Shown: in pieces, positions 18,547 through 26,535 of the stretch | How positions within the stretch are numbered: the first letter of the stretch is position 1 | How the letters are laid out: the number at the start of each line of letters is the position of its first letter | Assembly (NCBI RefSeq): GCF_024809975.1 | Contig: NZ_JANUDY010000001.1 | Coordinates: 682,001-746,000, forward strand | From: Comamonas sp. BIGb0152 | GTDB taxonomy: Bacteria; Pseudomonadota; Gammaproteobacteria; Burkholderiales; Burkholderiaceae_C | Direction of reading: 5' to 3' | Length of the DNA stretch: 64,000 bases | The notes under the pieces: model-generated | Database searches by the model: none | What the model was told of the DNA's origin: nothing | Seen by the model: only the letters and a program-made list of their open reading frames with translations | Made by a program: the position numbers and the translations under genes

Positions 18547-18564
18547 CAAGCTTGCGCAAGCTTG
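18547..18564. promoter_or_regulatory. Perfect 18-bp palindrome in the divergent promoter region
   Basis: CAAGCTTGCGCAAGCTTG is identical on both strands and consists of two CAAGCTTG units 10 bp apart. It lies 137 bp from the response regulator start and 87 bp from the outer membrane factor GTG. It could be the response-regulator operator for both operons. OmpR-type regulators usually prefer direct repeats near 10-11 bp, which the two units also satisfy. Confidence 0.5.
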
Positions 18565-18650
18565 GCGGGTTTGAATCAAGCGCATATTTGTCCCGCCTAT
18601 GCGGTCTGGCCACTGCGGTCAACACCGGCCTTGAACCGACTCCATTGCAC

Positions 18651-20075
18651 GTGAAACCCCTGTTCTGCAAAACACTGCTGCTGCTTGCCCCTGCTGCTTT
18701 GCTGGCCGGCTGCATGACGCCGCCGCAACCCCCGCTTGACCAAGACACCCCTGCGCAGTGGCGCCAGGCGGTCAGTGCAGGGGTCGATGCGCGCACCATC
18801 CGGGCTGCCGATTTGGCCAGCTGGTGGACGCTGCTGGCCGATCCGGCGCTGAACGCGCTGGTCGAGCAGGCCCTGGCCCAGAACCTGGACCTGGCCCAAG
18901 CGCTGGGCAGGCTCCAGGCGCAGCGCATTTTGCTGGGCATTGCCACTGCCGCCTACAAACCAGAAGTCAGCGCAGGCGTGCGGACCTTGCAAGACGTGGC
19001 CGCGCTGGACTCCTACTTCCATGCCAGCCTGGACGTGAGCTGGAACCCCGGCCTGTTTGGCGCCTATGAATCGAGCACGCTCGATGGCCAGGCGCAGCTG
19101 CTCAATGCCCAGGCACAGCTGCAGGCGGCCCAGGTCCAGCTGATCGCCAACGTGGTGCAGCGCTATCTGGAAATCCGTGTCGCACAGCAGCAGCGCTTTT
19201 GGCTGACGCAGCAGCAGCAACTGGACGCACGCCGCCAGCAGCTGCAGCAGCTGCGCGTGCAGCAGCACATCGGCAGCGCCGATCTGGTGCAGCAAGCCAG
19301 CCTGGAGCTGGCCCGCAGCCGCAGCCAGGAGGCAGACCTGCAACACCACCAGGCACGCGCAGCGCATGCACTGGCCGCGCTGCTGGGCCGCAGCGAACCC
19401 GATGGTGCCTGGTTGGCCCCCTCCTCGGCGCCCTCGCTGCCCGCCACCGCCGGGCTGAACCTGCAGGTGCTGCCCGCTGAGCTGCTGCGCCACCGCCCCG
19501 CCATCCTGGCGGCCGAAGCCGGTGTGCAGCGCGCCGCAGCCGCTGCCGGCCTGTCGCACTCGGCCCTGTATCCACGCTTTGCGTTGGGCGGCTCACTGCT
19601 CTACTCCTACAACCTGACGCAAAACCGGCGCTCCAGCTCCAACCACGTGCCCATGCTGGGCCCGGTGATCGACATCCCCCTGCTCGACTGGGGCCGCAGG
19701 CGCGCACAGGCCGATGCGGACGAGGTGCAGATGAACAACGCCGTCAAGGCATACCGGCAAAGCGTTCTGGACGGCATTGCCGAGGTGGAAACCGCGCTGG
19801 CGGGCCTGGCCGCCCAGCAGCAACGCCAGCAGTCGCTGGACACCCAAACCAGCTTGCTGCGCACACGCGCCCAGCAGTTGCAGCGCCGCCAGCAGCTGGG
19901 CCTGGCCAGCGAGCTCGACGCCATGGAGCCGCGCCGCCTGCTGCTGCTGCAGCAAAGCCAGCAAGGCGTCGCCCAGGCGGCGCAGGCACTGGCCTGGGTG
20001 ACGCTGTTCCAGGCCCTGGGTGGCGCCCCCCTGCCGCAGCAAGCCCTGCCTGGCGCAACCGGGCCCCTGCCATGA
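18651..20075 (+). CDS. TolC/NodT-type outer membrane efflux lipoprotein
   Basis: Outer membrane channel of a tripartite exporter. From the GTG at 18651 the 474-aa product begins MKPLFCKTLLLLAPAALLAGC, a lipoprotein signal peptide with LAGC lipobox (Cys21). The longer reading frame from a TTG at 18552 would bury this signal, so I reject it. Two OEP repeats with long amphipathic helices follow (WWTLLADPALNALVEQALAQNLDLAQA and RHRPAILAAEAGVQRAAAAAGLSHSALYPRF), as in NodT/CusC proteins. No clear Shine-Dalgarno sequence precedes the GTG. First gene of the operon; overlaps the permease start by ATGA. Confidence 0.9.
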   Translation: MKPLFCKTLLLLAPAALLAGCMTPPQPPLDQDTPAQWRQAVSAGVDARTIRAADLASWWTLLADPALNALVEQALAQNLDLAQALGRLQAQRILLGIATAAYKPEVSAGVRTLQDVAALDSYFHASLDVSWNPGLFGAYESSTLDGQAQLLNAQAQLQAAQVQLIANVVQRYLEIRVAQQQRFWLTQQQQLDARRQQLQQLRVQQHIGSADLVQQASLELARSRSQEADLQHHQARAAHALAALLGRSEPDGAWLAPSSAPSLPATAGLNLQVLPAELLRHRPAILAAEAGVQRAAAAAGLSHSALYPRFALGGSLLYSYNLTQNRRSSSNHVPMLGPVIDIPLLDWGRRRAQADADEVQMNNAVKAYRQSVLDGIAEVETALAGLAAQQQRQQSLDTQTSLLRTRAQQLQRRQQLGLASELDAMEPRRLLLLQQSQQGVAQAAQALAWVTLFQALGGAPLPQQALPGATGPLP

Positions 20076-21217
20076 TTGCCCTGGCACGCAAAACCCTAGT
20101 CTACGAATGGCGCCGCTTTGTGCCCTCGGTCTTTGCCGTGGGCTTTGCCGGTGTGTTGCTGGTCATGCAGGCGGCGCTGGTGCTGGGTATTTTCAGCTCG
20201 GCTGCCATTTACATCACGGCCAGCTCTGCCGACCTGTGGGTGGGCTACCCCGGCACACAAAGCGTGAACTTCGGCCGCAACATCGGCCCCGATGTGGAAA
20301 TGCGCCTGCGCACGGACCCGGATATCCGGGCCGTCGAGCCCTTCGTCTGGGTGGATGGCGACTGGCGTGCCAGCCAGGGCGCTGGCCAGACCGTGGGCGC
20401 GGTATCGGTCTACCTCTCGGGCATCTCCACCAGCAATACCGCCATGATGTTCGACCGCGTGATTGCGCCATGGCAGCGCAAGCTGCTGCGCGAACCCGGT
20501 GCCGTCATTGTTGACCGCGCCGACCTGGACAACCTCGCTAGCAGCGAAGGCGGCACCGCCTGGATCAACAACCAGCGCGTGCGGATCGTGGCCGCCGTCG
20601 ATGGCCTGCGTGGCCTGGGCGGCATCAATGTGCTGGCATCGCTGGAGAGCGCCCACCAGATCGCAGGCAGCTCGCCCAACCAGGGCAGCACCTATCTGCT
20701 GGCCCGGGTGCGCAAAGGCGCCGACAGCCATACTGTGCAGCAGCGCTTGAGCAGCGAAGCCCGCAGTTTTGGCCCACACGAGGTCTGGACCGCCAGTGCC
20801 TTTGCGCACCGTTCGCAGCGTTACTGGATGCTCGATACCGGCGCCGGCGCAGGTGTGCTGTTCATGGCCGTGGTCGTGTGCCTGGTGGGCGCCGTTGTCA
20901 CCAGCCAGTCGCTCAAAAGCGTGGTGGCGGGCTCGGTGCGCGAATACGCGGTGCTCAATGCCCTGGGCGTGAGCCGTGCCGCACTGGGCCGAATTGTGGT
21001 GGAGCAGGCCTGCTGGATCGGTGCTGCCGGCCTGCTGCTCACCAGCATCGCCAGCCTGGCCCTGGTCTCGGTGGCGCAGATCTACCGGGTGCCTGTTGCA
21101 CTCAACCTGCAAGCCGTGCTTGCCTGCGCTGCCTTGGTCGCCACCTTGGCCCTGTTGTCCGGCCTGGGTGCCATGCGCGTGCTGCTGCGCACCGACCCGG
21201 CCACCTTGCTGCGCTGA
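20072..21217 (+). CDS. FtsX-like ABC transporter permease (DevC/MacB type)
   Basis: A 381-aa inner-membrane protein. One N-terminal membrane helix (VFAVGFAGVLLVMQAALVLGIF) is followed by a large periplasmic MacB-core-like domain (about residues 45-260). Three more helices form the FtsX domain (GVLFMAVVVCLVGAVVTSQ, AGLLLTSIASLALVSV, VLACAALVATLALLSGLGAM), ending in DPATLLR, typical of DevC. This is the type VII/mechanotransmission ABC class. It pairs with the ATPase and HlyD-like adaptor downstream, so the complex resembles the glycolipid exporter DevBCA-TolC more than an RND pump. Confidence 0.9.
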   Translation: MIALARKTLVYEWRRFVPSVFAVGFAGVLLVMQAALVLGIFSSAAIYITASSADLWVGYPGTQSVNFGRNIGPDVEMRLRTDPDIRAVEPFVWVDGDWRASQGAGQTVGAVSVYLSGISTSNTAMMFDRVIAPWQRKLLREPGAVIVDRADLDNLASSEGGTAWINNQRVRIVAAVDGLRGLGGINVLASLESAHQIAGSSPNQGSTYLLARVRKGADSHTVQQRLSSEARSFGPHEVWTASAFAHRSQRYWMLDTGAGAGVLFMAVVVCLVGAVVTSQSLKSVVAGSVREYAVLNALGVSRAALGRIVVEQACWIGAAGLLLTSIASLALVSVAQIYRVPVALNLQAVLACAALVATLALLSGLGAMRVLLRTDPATLLR

Positions 21218-21228
21218 AAGACCTGCCC

Positions 21229-21951
21229 ATGCCCACCAGCGCCCTCTCCCCACCCAGCCTGCAGGCCGTTGGCTTGCGCAAGACCTATGTCTCGGGCGCT
21301 ATCCGCGTCCAGGTCCTGCAAGACCTGTCGGTGGATTTGTACTCCGGCGAGCTGACCTTGATCTCCGGTCCCTCGGGCTGCGGCAAAAGCACCTTGCTGT
21401 CCCTGCTCTCAGGCCTGCTCACCCCGGACCAGGGTGAGACCTTCGCCCTGGGCCAGAACCTGACGACCATGCCCCCCCGCGAGATGGAACGCTTTCGGCT
21501 GTTGCATACCGGCTTTGTGTTCCAGGGTTTCAACCTGTTTCCGGCGCTGACGGCCCTGGAGCAGGTGCAACTGCCGCTGGGCTACCTGGGCATACGGCGC
21601 AGCGAATCGCTGCGCCGCGCGCAGGACGCCCTCGAAGAAGTCGGCCTCACCCACCGCGCCCATATGCGGCCCGCCGAGCTGTCTGGCGGCGAGAAGCAAC
21701 GCGTGGCCATTGCCCGAGCCCTGGCCAAGGCGCCCCAGCTTTTGTTTGCCGACGAGCCGACCAGCGCGCTGGATGCCGAAAGCGGCCAGCGCGTGATCGA
21801 CATCCTCCATCGCGTTGCACGCAGCCACGGCAGCACCGTGCTGTGCGTCAGCCACGATCCGCGTCTGGTCGGCCACGCCGACCGGGTGCTGGACATGGAA
21901 GACGGCGCCGTGTACCGCGACCGACGCCAACCCACCGTGATAGAGAACTAA
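21229..21951 (+). CDS. ABC transporter ATP-binding protein (DevA/LolD type)
   Basis: A 240-aa nucleotide-binding subunit from the ATG at 21229. It has Walker A GPSGCGKST, Q-loop FVFQGFNLFPALTALEQV, signature LSGGEKQRVAIARAL, Walker B LLFADEPTSALDAESG and H-loop CVSHDPR. The longer reading frame from 20878 overlaps the permease and is rejected. The sequence is of the LolD/MacB/DevA clade, which works with FtsX-like permeases such as its upstream neighbour. It sits 11 nt after the permease stop and 3 nt before the adaptor gene. Confidence 0.93.
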   Translation: MPTSALSPPSLQAVGLRKTYVSGAIRVQVLQDLSVDLYSGELTLISGPSGCGKSTLLSLLSGLLTPDQGETFALGQNLTTMPPREMERFRLLHTGFVFQGFNLFPALTALEQVQLPLGYLGIRRSESLRRAQDALEEVGLTHRAHMRPAELSGGEKQRVAIARALAKAPQLLFADEPTSALDAESGQRVIDILHRVARSHGSTVLCVSHDPRLVGHADRVLDMEDGAVYRDRRQPTVIEN

Positions 21952-21954
21952 GCC

Positions 21955-22887
21955 GTGACCAAGACCTCCCCCACCCCTTTGTCTTCGCCGCATGCATGGC
22001 TGGCGCTGGGCCTGATCGGCATGGCAGCGCTGGGCTTGGTGGCATGCACGCCAGCCGCCGACAGCCCGCCTGTCAATACGGCCACCCAGCAGCAAAACCG
22101 CTCCCCGGTTGCCGTCGCCAGAGGAAAAATCGAAGTCGATGGCGGCCTGCTGAACCTGGCCAGCGCCATCGATGGCACGGTGCAGAAGGTCGCCGTCCGC
22201 GAGGGCCAGCAGGTGCAGGCCGGCCAGCTGCTGCTGAAAATCAACGACCAAGACCTGCGTGCCGAACTGGCCGTGGCCCAGTCTGCGCACCAACTGGCCC
22301 AGGCCAAGCACAAGGCGCAGGCTGCCAGGCTGCCGGCGCTGCAAACCCAGCTCAAGCGTTTGCAGGCCGCTGCACGCGATGGCGCCGCTGACATGCAGGA
22401 GGTCGACAACGCGCAGACCGCGCTGCGCAATGCGCAATCAGAGGCCGATGTAGCGCAGGCCGAGGTACAGCTGGCCCAGGCCAAAACGCAACAGTTGCGC
22501 GACCGCCAGCGCCTCTACCAGCTGAGCGCCCCGGAGGCAGCCACCGTGGTGCACCTGCATGCCCAGGTCGGCAGCCAGGTGCACACCAACCAGGCGACGA
22601 TGCGTTTGCTGCCGCAGCGCCCGCTGCGCATACGGGCAGAGCTCAACGAGAGCTTTGCCGGCGCGGTGCAAAAGGGCATGCGCGCCACGGTGGTGCTCGA
22701 CAACGACAGCGCCACCCCACTGCCCGAGGCCCGGGTGCTGCGCATCAACCCCATGTTTGGGCCCTCGGCGTTGCAGGACGATGCGCAGCGCGGGACGCTG
22801 CGCGTCGTCGAATGCGTGCTGGAATTTGAGGCCCCACCCGACAACCTGCGTGTGGGCCAGAACGTGAGAGTGAGCTTCCATGAATAA
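21955..22887 (+). CDS. HlyD-family periplasmic adaptor lipoprotein (DevB type)
   Basis: A 310-aa membrane fusion protein with a GTG start directly after the ATPase stop. The N-terminal hydrophobic stretch ends in LGLVAC, a probable lipobox (Cys31). A lipoyl half-motif (ASAIDGTVQKVAVREGQQVQAGQLLLKIND) precedes a coiled-coil hairpin of about 90 residues (ELAVAQSAHQLAQAKHKAQ... QLRDRQRLYQL) and the second lipoyl and beta-barrel parts (PLRIRAELNESF). It would link the ABC complex to the TolC-like channel. The last 8 nt overlap the HAD phosphatase gene. Confidence 0.9.
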   Translation: MTKTSPTPLSSPHAWLALGLIGMAALGLVACTPAADSPPVNTATQQQNRSPVAVARGKIEVDGGLLNLASAIDGTVQKVAVREGQQVQAGQLLLKINDQDLRAELAVAQSAHQLAQAKHKAQAARLPALQTQLKRLQAAARDGAADMQEVDNAQTALRNAQSEADVAQAEVQLAQAKTQQLRDRQRLYQLSAPEAATVVHLHAQVGSQVHTNQATMRLLPQRPLRIRAELNESFAGAVQKGMRATVVLDNDSATPLPEARVLRINPMFGPSALQDDAQRGTLRVVECVLEFEAPPDNLRVGQNVRVSFHE

Positions 22888-23590
22888 ACACATCCTTTGG
22901 CAAGCGCCCGCTTGCCGCAACGCGGCCGGCTGGATGGTCCAGTCCGATTTTGACGGCACGATCAGCGTGGTCGATGTCACCGACAGCTTGCTGCAGCGTT
23001 TTGGCATGGCCGGCTGGACCGCCTTGGAAGCCGCCTGGGAGCGGGGCGACATCGGCTCGCGCGCCTGCATGCAAGGCCAGGTGGCGCTGCTGGACATGAG
23101 CCAGCAAGAGCTGGATGCGCACCTGGACGGCATTGCCATCGACCCCGGTTTTGCCGGCTTTGCACAAGCGGCACAGGCCCTGGGCCTGCAGGTGCAAGTG
23201 GTCAGCGACGGCATCGACTACGCCATCCAGCATGTGCTGGCGCGCCACGGCCTGGGCCACCTGGAGGTGGTGGCCAACCGCCTGGTGCAGTTGGACACCC
23301 GCCGCTGGGCACTGGATTCGCCCTGGGCCAGCCCGCACTGCAAACGCGCCAGCGGCAACTGCAAATGTGAGCGCCTGGCCGCGCAGCATACCCAGGCTAC
23401 GCGGGTACTCTATGTGGGCGACAGCAGCTCGGATTTCTGCGTCTCGCACCAGGCCGACTATGTGTTCGCCAAGTACCGGCTGATCGACCACTGCGAGCGC
23501 CATGGCATTGCCCATGCGCCTTTTCACAGCTTCAGCGATGCCACGCCCTTGCTGACGCAGTTCATGCAGCAGCAGGAGATCGCGGCATGA
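22880..23590 (+). CDS. HAD-IB (MtnX/SerB-like) phosphatase
   Basis: A 236-aa soluble haloacid-dehalogenase phosphatase. Motif I is SDFDGTIS (nucleophile and acid Asp), motif II lies near QVVSDGIDY, and motif IV is YVGDSSSDFCVSHQADYVFAK. The region FGMAGWTALEAAWERGDIGSRACMQGQ resembles MtnX, the methylthioribulose-pathway phosphatase, but no methionine-salvage gene is nearby. Given its overlap with the adaptor and hydrolase genes, it more likely dephosphorylates an intermediate of the linked pathway. The substrate is unknown. Confidence 0.82.
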   Translation: MNKHILWQAPACRNAAGWMVQSDFDGTISVVDVTDSLLQRFGMAGWTALEAAWERGDIGSRACMQGQVALLDMSQQELDAHLDGIAIDPGFAGFAQAAQALGLQVQVVSDGIDYAIQHVLARHGLGHLEVVANRLVQLDTRRWALDSPWASPHCKRASGNCKCERLAAQHTQATRVLYVGDSSSDFCVSHQADYVFAKYRLIDHCERHGIAHAPFHSFSDATPLLTQFMQQQEIAA

Positions 23591-24465
23591 GTTCCGCCCT
23601 CGATATGCTGTGTCTAACGCCCCATGAATTCGTCATGCCGGGCTCCGGCGCCGCCGCGCGTACCGGCGTACTGCTGGTGCATGGCCTGACCGGCACCCCG
23701 GCCGAAATGCGCTTGCTCGCCAAGGGCCTCAACCGCGAGGGCTTTACCGTCTATGCGGTGCAACTGGCCGGCCACTGCGGCAGCATGCAGGACCTGGTCC
23801 GCACCCGCTGGACCGACTGGCTGGCCAGTGTGCAGTCCGCATTGCTGCGCTTTGCCCCGCATGTCGACCGGGTGGTGGTGGGTGGCCTGTCGATGGGGGC
23901 CTTGCTGTCGCTCGCGGTGGCCGCCTCGCATCCGCGCCAGGTGGCAGGGGTGGCGGCGCTGTCCACCACCTTCCGCTATGACGGCTGGAGCATTCCGCGC
24001 TACACCAAGCTGGCCTTTCTACTGCCGCTTTTTCGCCTGTTGGGCATTGGCCGCCACCGCGTGTTCATGGAAGCGCCGCCCTATGGCATCAAGGACGAGG
24101 CCTTGCGCGCAAGGGTGGTCGCACAAATGCACAGCGGCGACAGCGCTGCGGCCGGCCTGCCCGGCAACCCCTGGTGGTCCATCATCGAGCTGCGCCGGCT
24201 CTCTGCCCATGTCCGCGCCCACCTGCCTGATTTGCGTGCCCCCTGTCTGGCCATCCACGCTAGAGAGGACGATATCTCCCACCTCTCCAATGCCCAGGAC
24301 ATTGCCACCGGCGCGGTCCATGCGCAGGTCGAGGTCGTGCTGCTGGACAACTGCTACCACATGATCACCATCGACCGCGAGCGCCGCACGGTGATCGCCA
24401 AGGTGCATGACTTTGTGGTTCGCATTGGCGGCACGCCAGCACAGGCGGCCGCATATGGGCAGTGA
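23587..24465 (+). CDS. Alpha/beta hydrolase (carboxylesterase/lipase-like)
   Basis: A 292-aa protein with the oxyanion motif VLLVHGLTGTPAEM, nucleophile elbow GGLSMG (catalytic Ser), a late acid in AIHAREDDISH and His in DNCYHMITID. This is the Est30/monoacylglycerol-lipase type. There is no signal peptide, so it is cytoplasmic. Overlaps both neighbours (ATGA upstream; 11 nt downstream), pointing to a tightly coupled operon. It may act as an acyl hydrolase or transferase on the pathway product; the substrate is unknown. Confidence 0.85.
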   Translation: MSSALDMLCLTPHEFVMPGSGAAARTGVLLVHGLTGTPAEMRLLAKGLNREGFTVYAVQLAGHCGSMQDLVRTRWTDWLASVQSALLRFAPHVDRVVVGGLSMGALLSLAVAASHPRQVAGVAALSTTFRYDGWSIPRYTKLAFLLPLFRLLGIGRHRVFMEAPPYGIKDEALRARVVAQMHSGDSAAAGLPGNPWWSIIELRRLSAHVRAHLPDLRAPCLAIHAREDDISHLSNAQDIATGAVHAQVEVVLLDNCYHMITIDRERRTVIAKVHDFVVRIGGTPAQAAAYGQ

Positions 24466-24829
24466 GATCACGCCCCTGGTGATCAGCCTGTGGCTGATCA
24501 ATGTGCTGGTCGACAGCGGCGGGCAGTTGGCCTTCAAGGCCGCTGCCAGCCAGACCCCGAGCACGGCCACCGGCATGGCGCACTGGCGCTTCATGATGGC
24601 GCGGCCCTGGATCTGGATCGGCGGGGCCTGCTACGTGGTTGAATTTATCGCCTGGCTGGCCTTCTTGTCGCTGGTACCGCTGTCCGACGGCGTGCTGCTG
24701 GGCAGCATCAATATCGTGGCCATCATGGTGGCCGGGCGCCTCTTTTTCCAGGAAAAGCTGGCACCCATGCGGGTAGCGGGCATCGTGCTGGTCTCCATCG
24801 GCGTGGCCGTGGTGGGCCTCAAGGGGTGA
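24455..24829 (+). CDS. Small EamA/SMR-type membrane protein, first of a pair
   Basis: A 124-aa protein from the ATG at 24455, overlapping the hydrolase gene. It has four predicted membrane helices (LVISLWLINVLVDSGGQLAF; IWIGGACYVVEFIAWLAFLSLV; GVLLGSINIVAIMVAGRLFF; VAGIVLVSIGVAVVGL). The GQLAFKAA motif is shared with SMR and ArnE/ArnF proteins, which act as paired half-transporters for undecaprenyl-phosphate sugars or drugs. The partner gene follows after 4 nt. Specificity is not readable. Confidence 0.8.
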   Translation: MGSEITPLVISLWLINVLVDSGGQLAFKAAASQTPSTATGMAHWRFMMARPWIWIGGACYVVEFIAWLAFLSLVPLSDGVLLGSINIVAIMVAGRLFFQEKLAPMRVAGIVLVSIGVAVVGLKG

Positions 24830-24833
24830 TGGC

Positions 24834-25268
24834 ATGAAGCGCTTCTACATCGTGGGCTTTCTGGTGCTGATGGCCTTCGACACCCTGGCCCAGCTGAGCT
24901 TCAAGAAAGCGGGCGATGCCGCACTGCCGCTGGAGTTCAGCCCTTCATGGCTCTGGCGGGTGTTTGCCCAGCCCTGGATCTATGGCGCCTTGATCGGCTA
25001 TATCGGCGCCTTCTTCACCTGGATGCATCTGCTGCGGCGCGCGCCTGTCGGCCCCGCTTTTGCCGCCTCGCACCTGGAGATCATCTCCGTGATGGTGCTG
25101 TCCCATTACCTGTTCCAGGAGAACATCGGCATGCCTCAGATACTGGGCTGCGTATTCATCGTTGCCGGCATTGCCTGCCTGGCGATGAGCGAAGCCCAGG
25201 ACCATGGCGCCGCCGAGCCTACTGACCCGGCAGACAGGGCTGGGGGCGCCAGCGCGCCCGCACGCTGA
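24834..25268 (+). CDS. Small EamA/SMR-type membrane protein, second of a pair
   Basis: A 144-aa protein with four membrane helices and the AQLSFKKAG motif, parallel to GQLAFKAA in its neighbour, then a hydrophilic tail rich in Ala and Pro. The residues WMHLLRRAPVGPAFAASHLEIISVMVLS resemble the last helices of ArnE/F and SMR proteins. I infer a heterodimer with the preceding product, flipping a small or lipid-linked compound across the inner membrane. Confidence 0.8.
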   Translation: MKRFYIVGFLVLMAFDTLAQLSFKKAGDAALPLEFSPSWLWRVFAQPWIYGALIGYIGAFFTWMHLLRRAPVGPAFAASHLEIISVMVLSHYLFQENIGMPQILGCVFIVAGIACLAMSEAQDHGAAEPTDPADRAGGASAPAR

Positions 25269-25296
25269 TGGCATTGACCGGCCAGGGGCACAGGCG

Positions 25297-26535
25297 ATGA
25301 CAGCGCACCGCATCTCCGTCCCACCCACCGCAGGCCTGGCGCTGCGTTGGTCCGATCTGCGCCCCTGGGGCGACGCGCGTCTGGACCGGGCGCTGGCCGC
25401 CTGGCTGGGTGTGGACGATGTGCTGCTGGAATGCTCCGGCACCTCGGCGCTGACGCTGGCACTGCGCACTCTGCGGCAGCTGGCGCCCGATCGCTGCGAG
25501 GTGGTAGTACCCGCCTATACCTGCCCCTTGGTGGCGCTGGCTGTGGCCCAGTGTGGCCTGCAGCTGCGCCTATGCGATCTGTCGCCCGATGCACTGGATA
25601 TGGATAGCAGCCCACTGCATGCGCTGATAAGCCACCGCACCCTTGCCGTGGTGCCCACCCACCTGGGTGGCCGTGTCGCCGATGTTGCCAGCGTGCTGCC
25701 CCGCGCCCAGGCCTGCGGCGCCTATGTGATCGAAGACGCCGCCCAGGCGCTGGGCGCCAGCGTGCAAGGGCGCAGCGTGGGCTTGCAGGGCGACATCGCG
25801 CTGTTCAGCCTGGCCGTGGGCAAAGGCCTGTCCACCTATGAAGGTGGCGTGCTGCTGGCACGCGACCCCGCGCTGATGGCGGTGCTGCGTGCGCAGCACC
25901 AGCAATCGATACGGCCCCACCTGGGCTGGGAGCTGCGCCGCAGCCTGGAACTGCTGGGCTATGCCGCCGCATTCCGGCCCGCCTTGCTCGATCTTGTCTA
26001 TGGCGCGCCGCTGCGCCGCAGCCTGGCACGGGGCGCCTGGGTGGAGGCGGCCGGCGATGATTTCGACAGCCATATCCCGCAGCACAGCCTGGGGGCCTGG
26101 CGCCAGCGCGTCGGCCTGCGCGCGCTGGCGCGGCTGCGCACGCACTGGGCGCATGCACACCAGCAGGCGCAGCGGCGCATCGCCCAGCTGCGCGCCCTGC
26201 CCGGCTTAGAGGTGCTGGGCGATACCGCCCCACAGGCACAGGGCATCTGGCCGGTGATCTTGCTGCGCCTGCCCAGTGCCGCCCAGCGCGATGCGCTGAT
26301 GCGGGCGCACTGGGCCAGTGGCTGGGGCCTGTCGCTGCCCTTCAGCCACATCCTGCCCGACTACGCGCGCTACGCGCCCCTGCTGGGAGACGCCGTGCAC
26401 GACCCGGTGCCACAGGCGCGCGACTGGGCGCAGCGCCTGCTGGCCATCAGCAACAGCGCCTGGCTCAGCGATGCACTGTTTGCCCAGTTGCTGGACGCGT
26501 TGAAGCAGACAAGGCCGCCATCAGCCGCTGGTTGA
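25297..26535 (+). CDS. DegT/DnrJ/EryC1/StrS-type PLP aminotransferase
   Basis: A 412-aa PLP enzyme from the ATG at 25297; the upstream extension overlaps the transporter gene and is rejected. Family features are SGTSALTLALRTL, VVVPAYTCPLVALAVA, VIEDAAQALGA and the PLP-lysine region FSLAVGKGLSTYEGG. These enzymes aminate keto-sugars on nucleotide carriers, or related carbonyl compounds. The C-terminal third diverges from sugar aminotransferases such as ArnB. Last gene of the plus-strand operon; its 3' end overlaps the convergent arginase-like gene by 71 bp. Confidence 0.85.
   Translation: MTAHRISVPPTAGLALRWSDLRPWGDARLDRALAAWLGVDDVLLECSGTSALTLALRTLRQLAPDRCEVVVPAYTCPLVALAVAQCGLQLRLCDLSPDALDMDSSPLHALISHRTLAVVPTHLGGRVADVASVLPRAQACGAYVIEDAAQALGASVQGRSVGLQGDIALFSLAVGKGLSTYEGGVLLARDPALMAVLRAQHQQSIRPHLGWELRRSLELLGYAAAFRPALLDLVYGAPLRRSLARGAWVEAAGDDFDSHIPQHSLGAWRQRVGLRALARLRTHWAHAHQQAQRRIAQLRALPGLEVLGDTAPQAQGIWPVILLRLPSAAQRDALMRAHWASGWGLSLPFSHILPDYARYAPLLGDAVHDPVPQARDWAQRLLAISNSAWLSDALFAQLLDALKQTRPPSAAG

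Noticed and set aside
18552-18650. Longer form of the outer membrane factor starting at a TTG
   Set aside because: It would put 33 residues before an intact lipoprotein signal peptide and run over the candidate operator.
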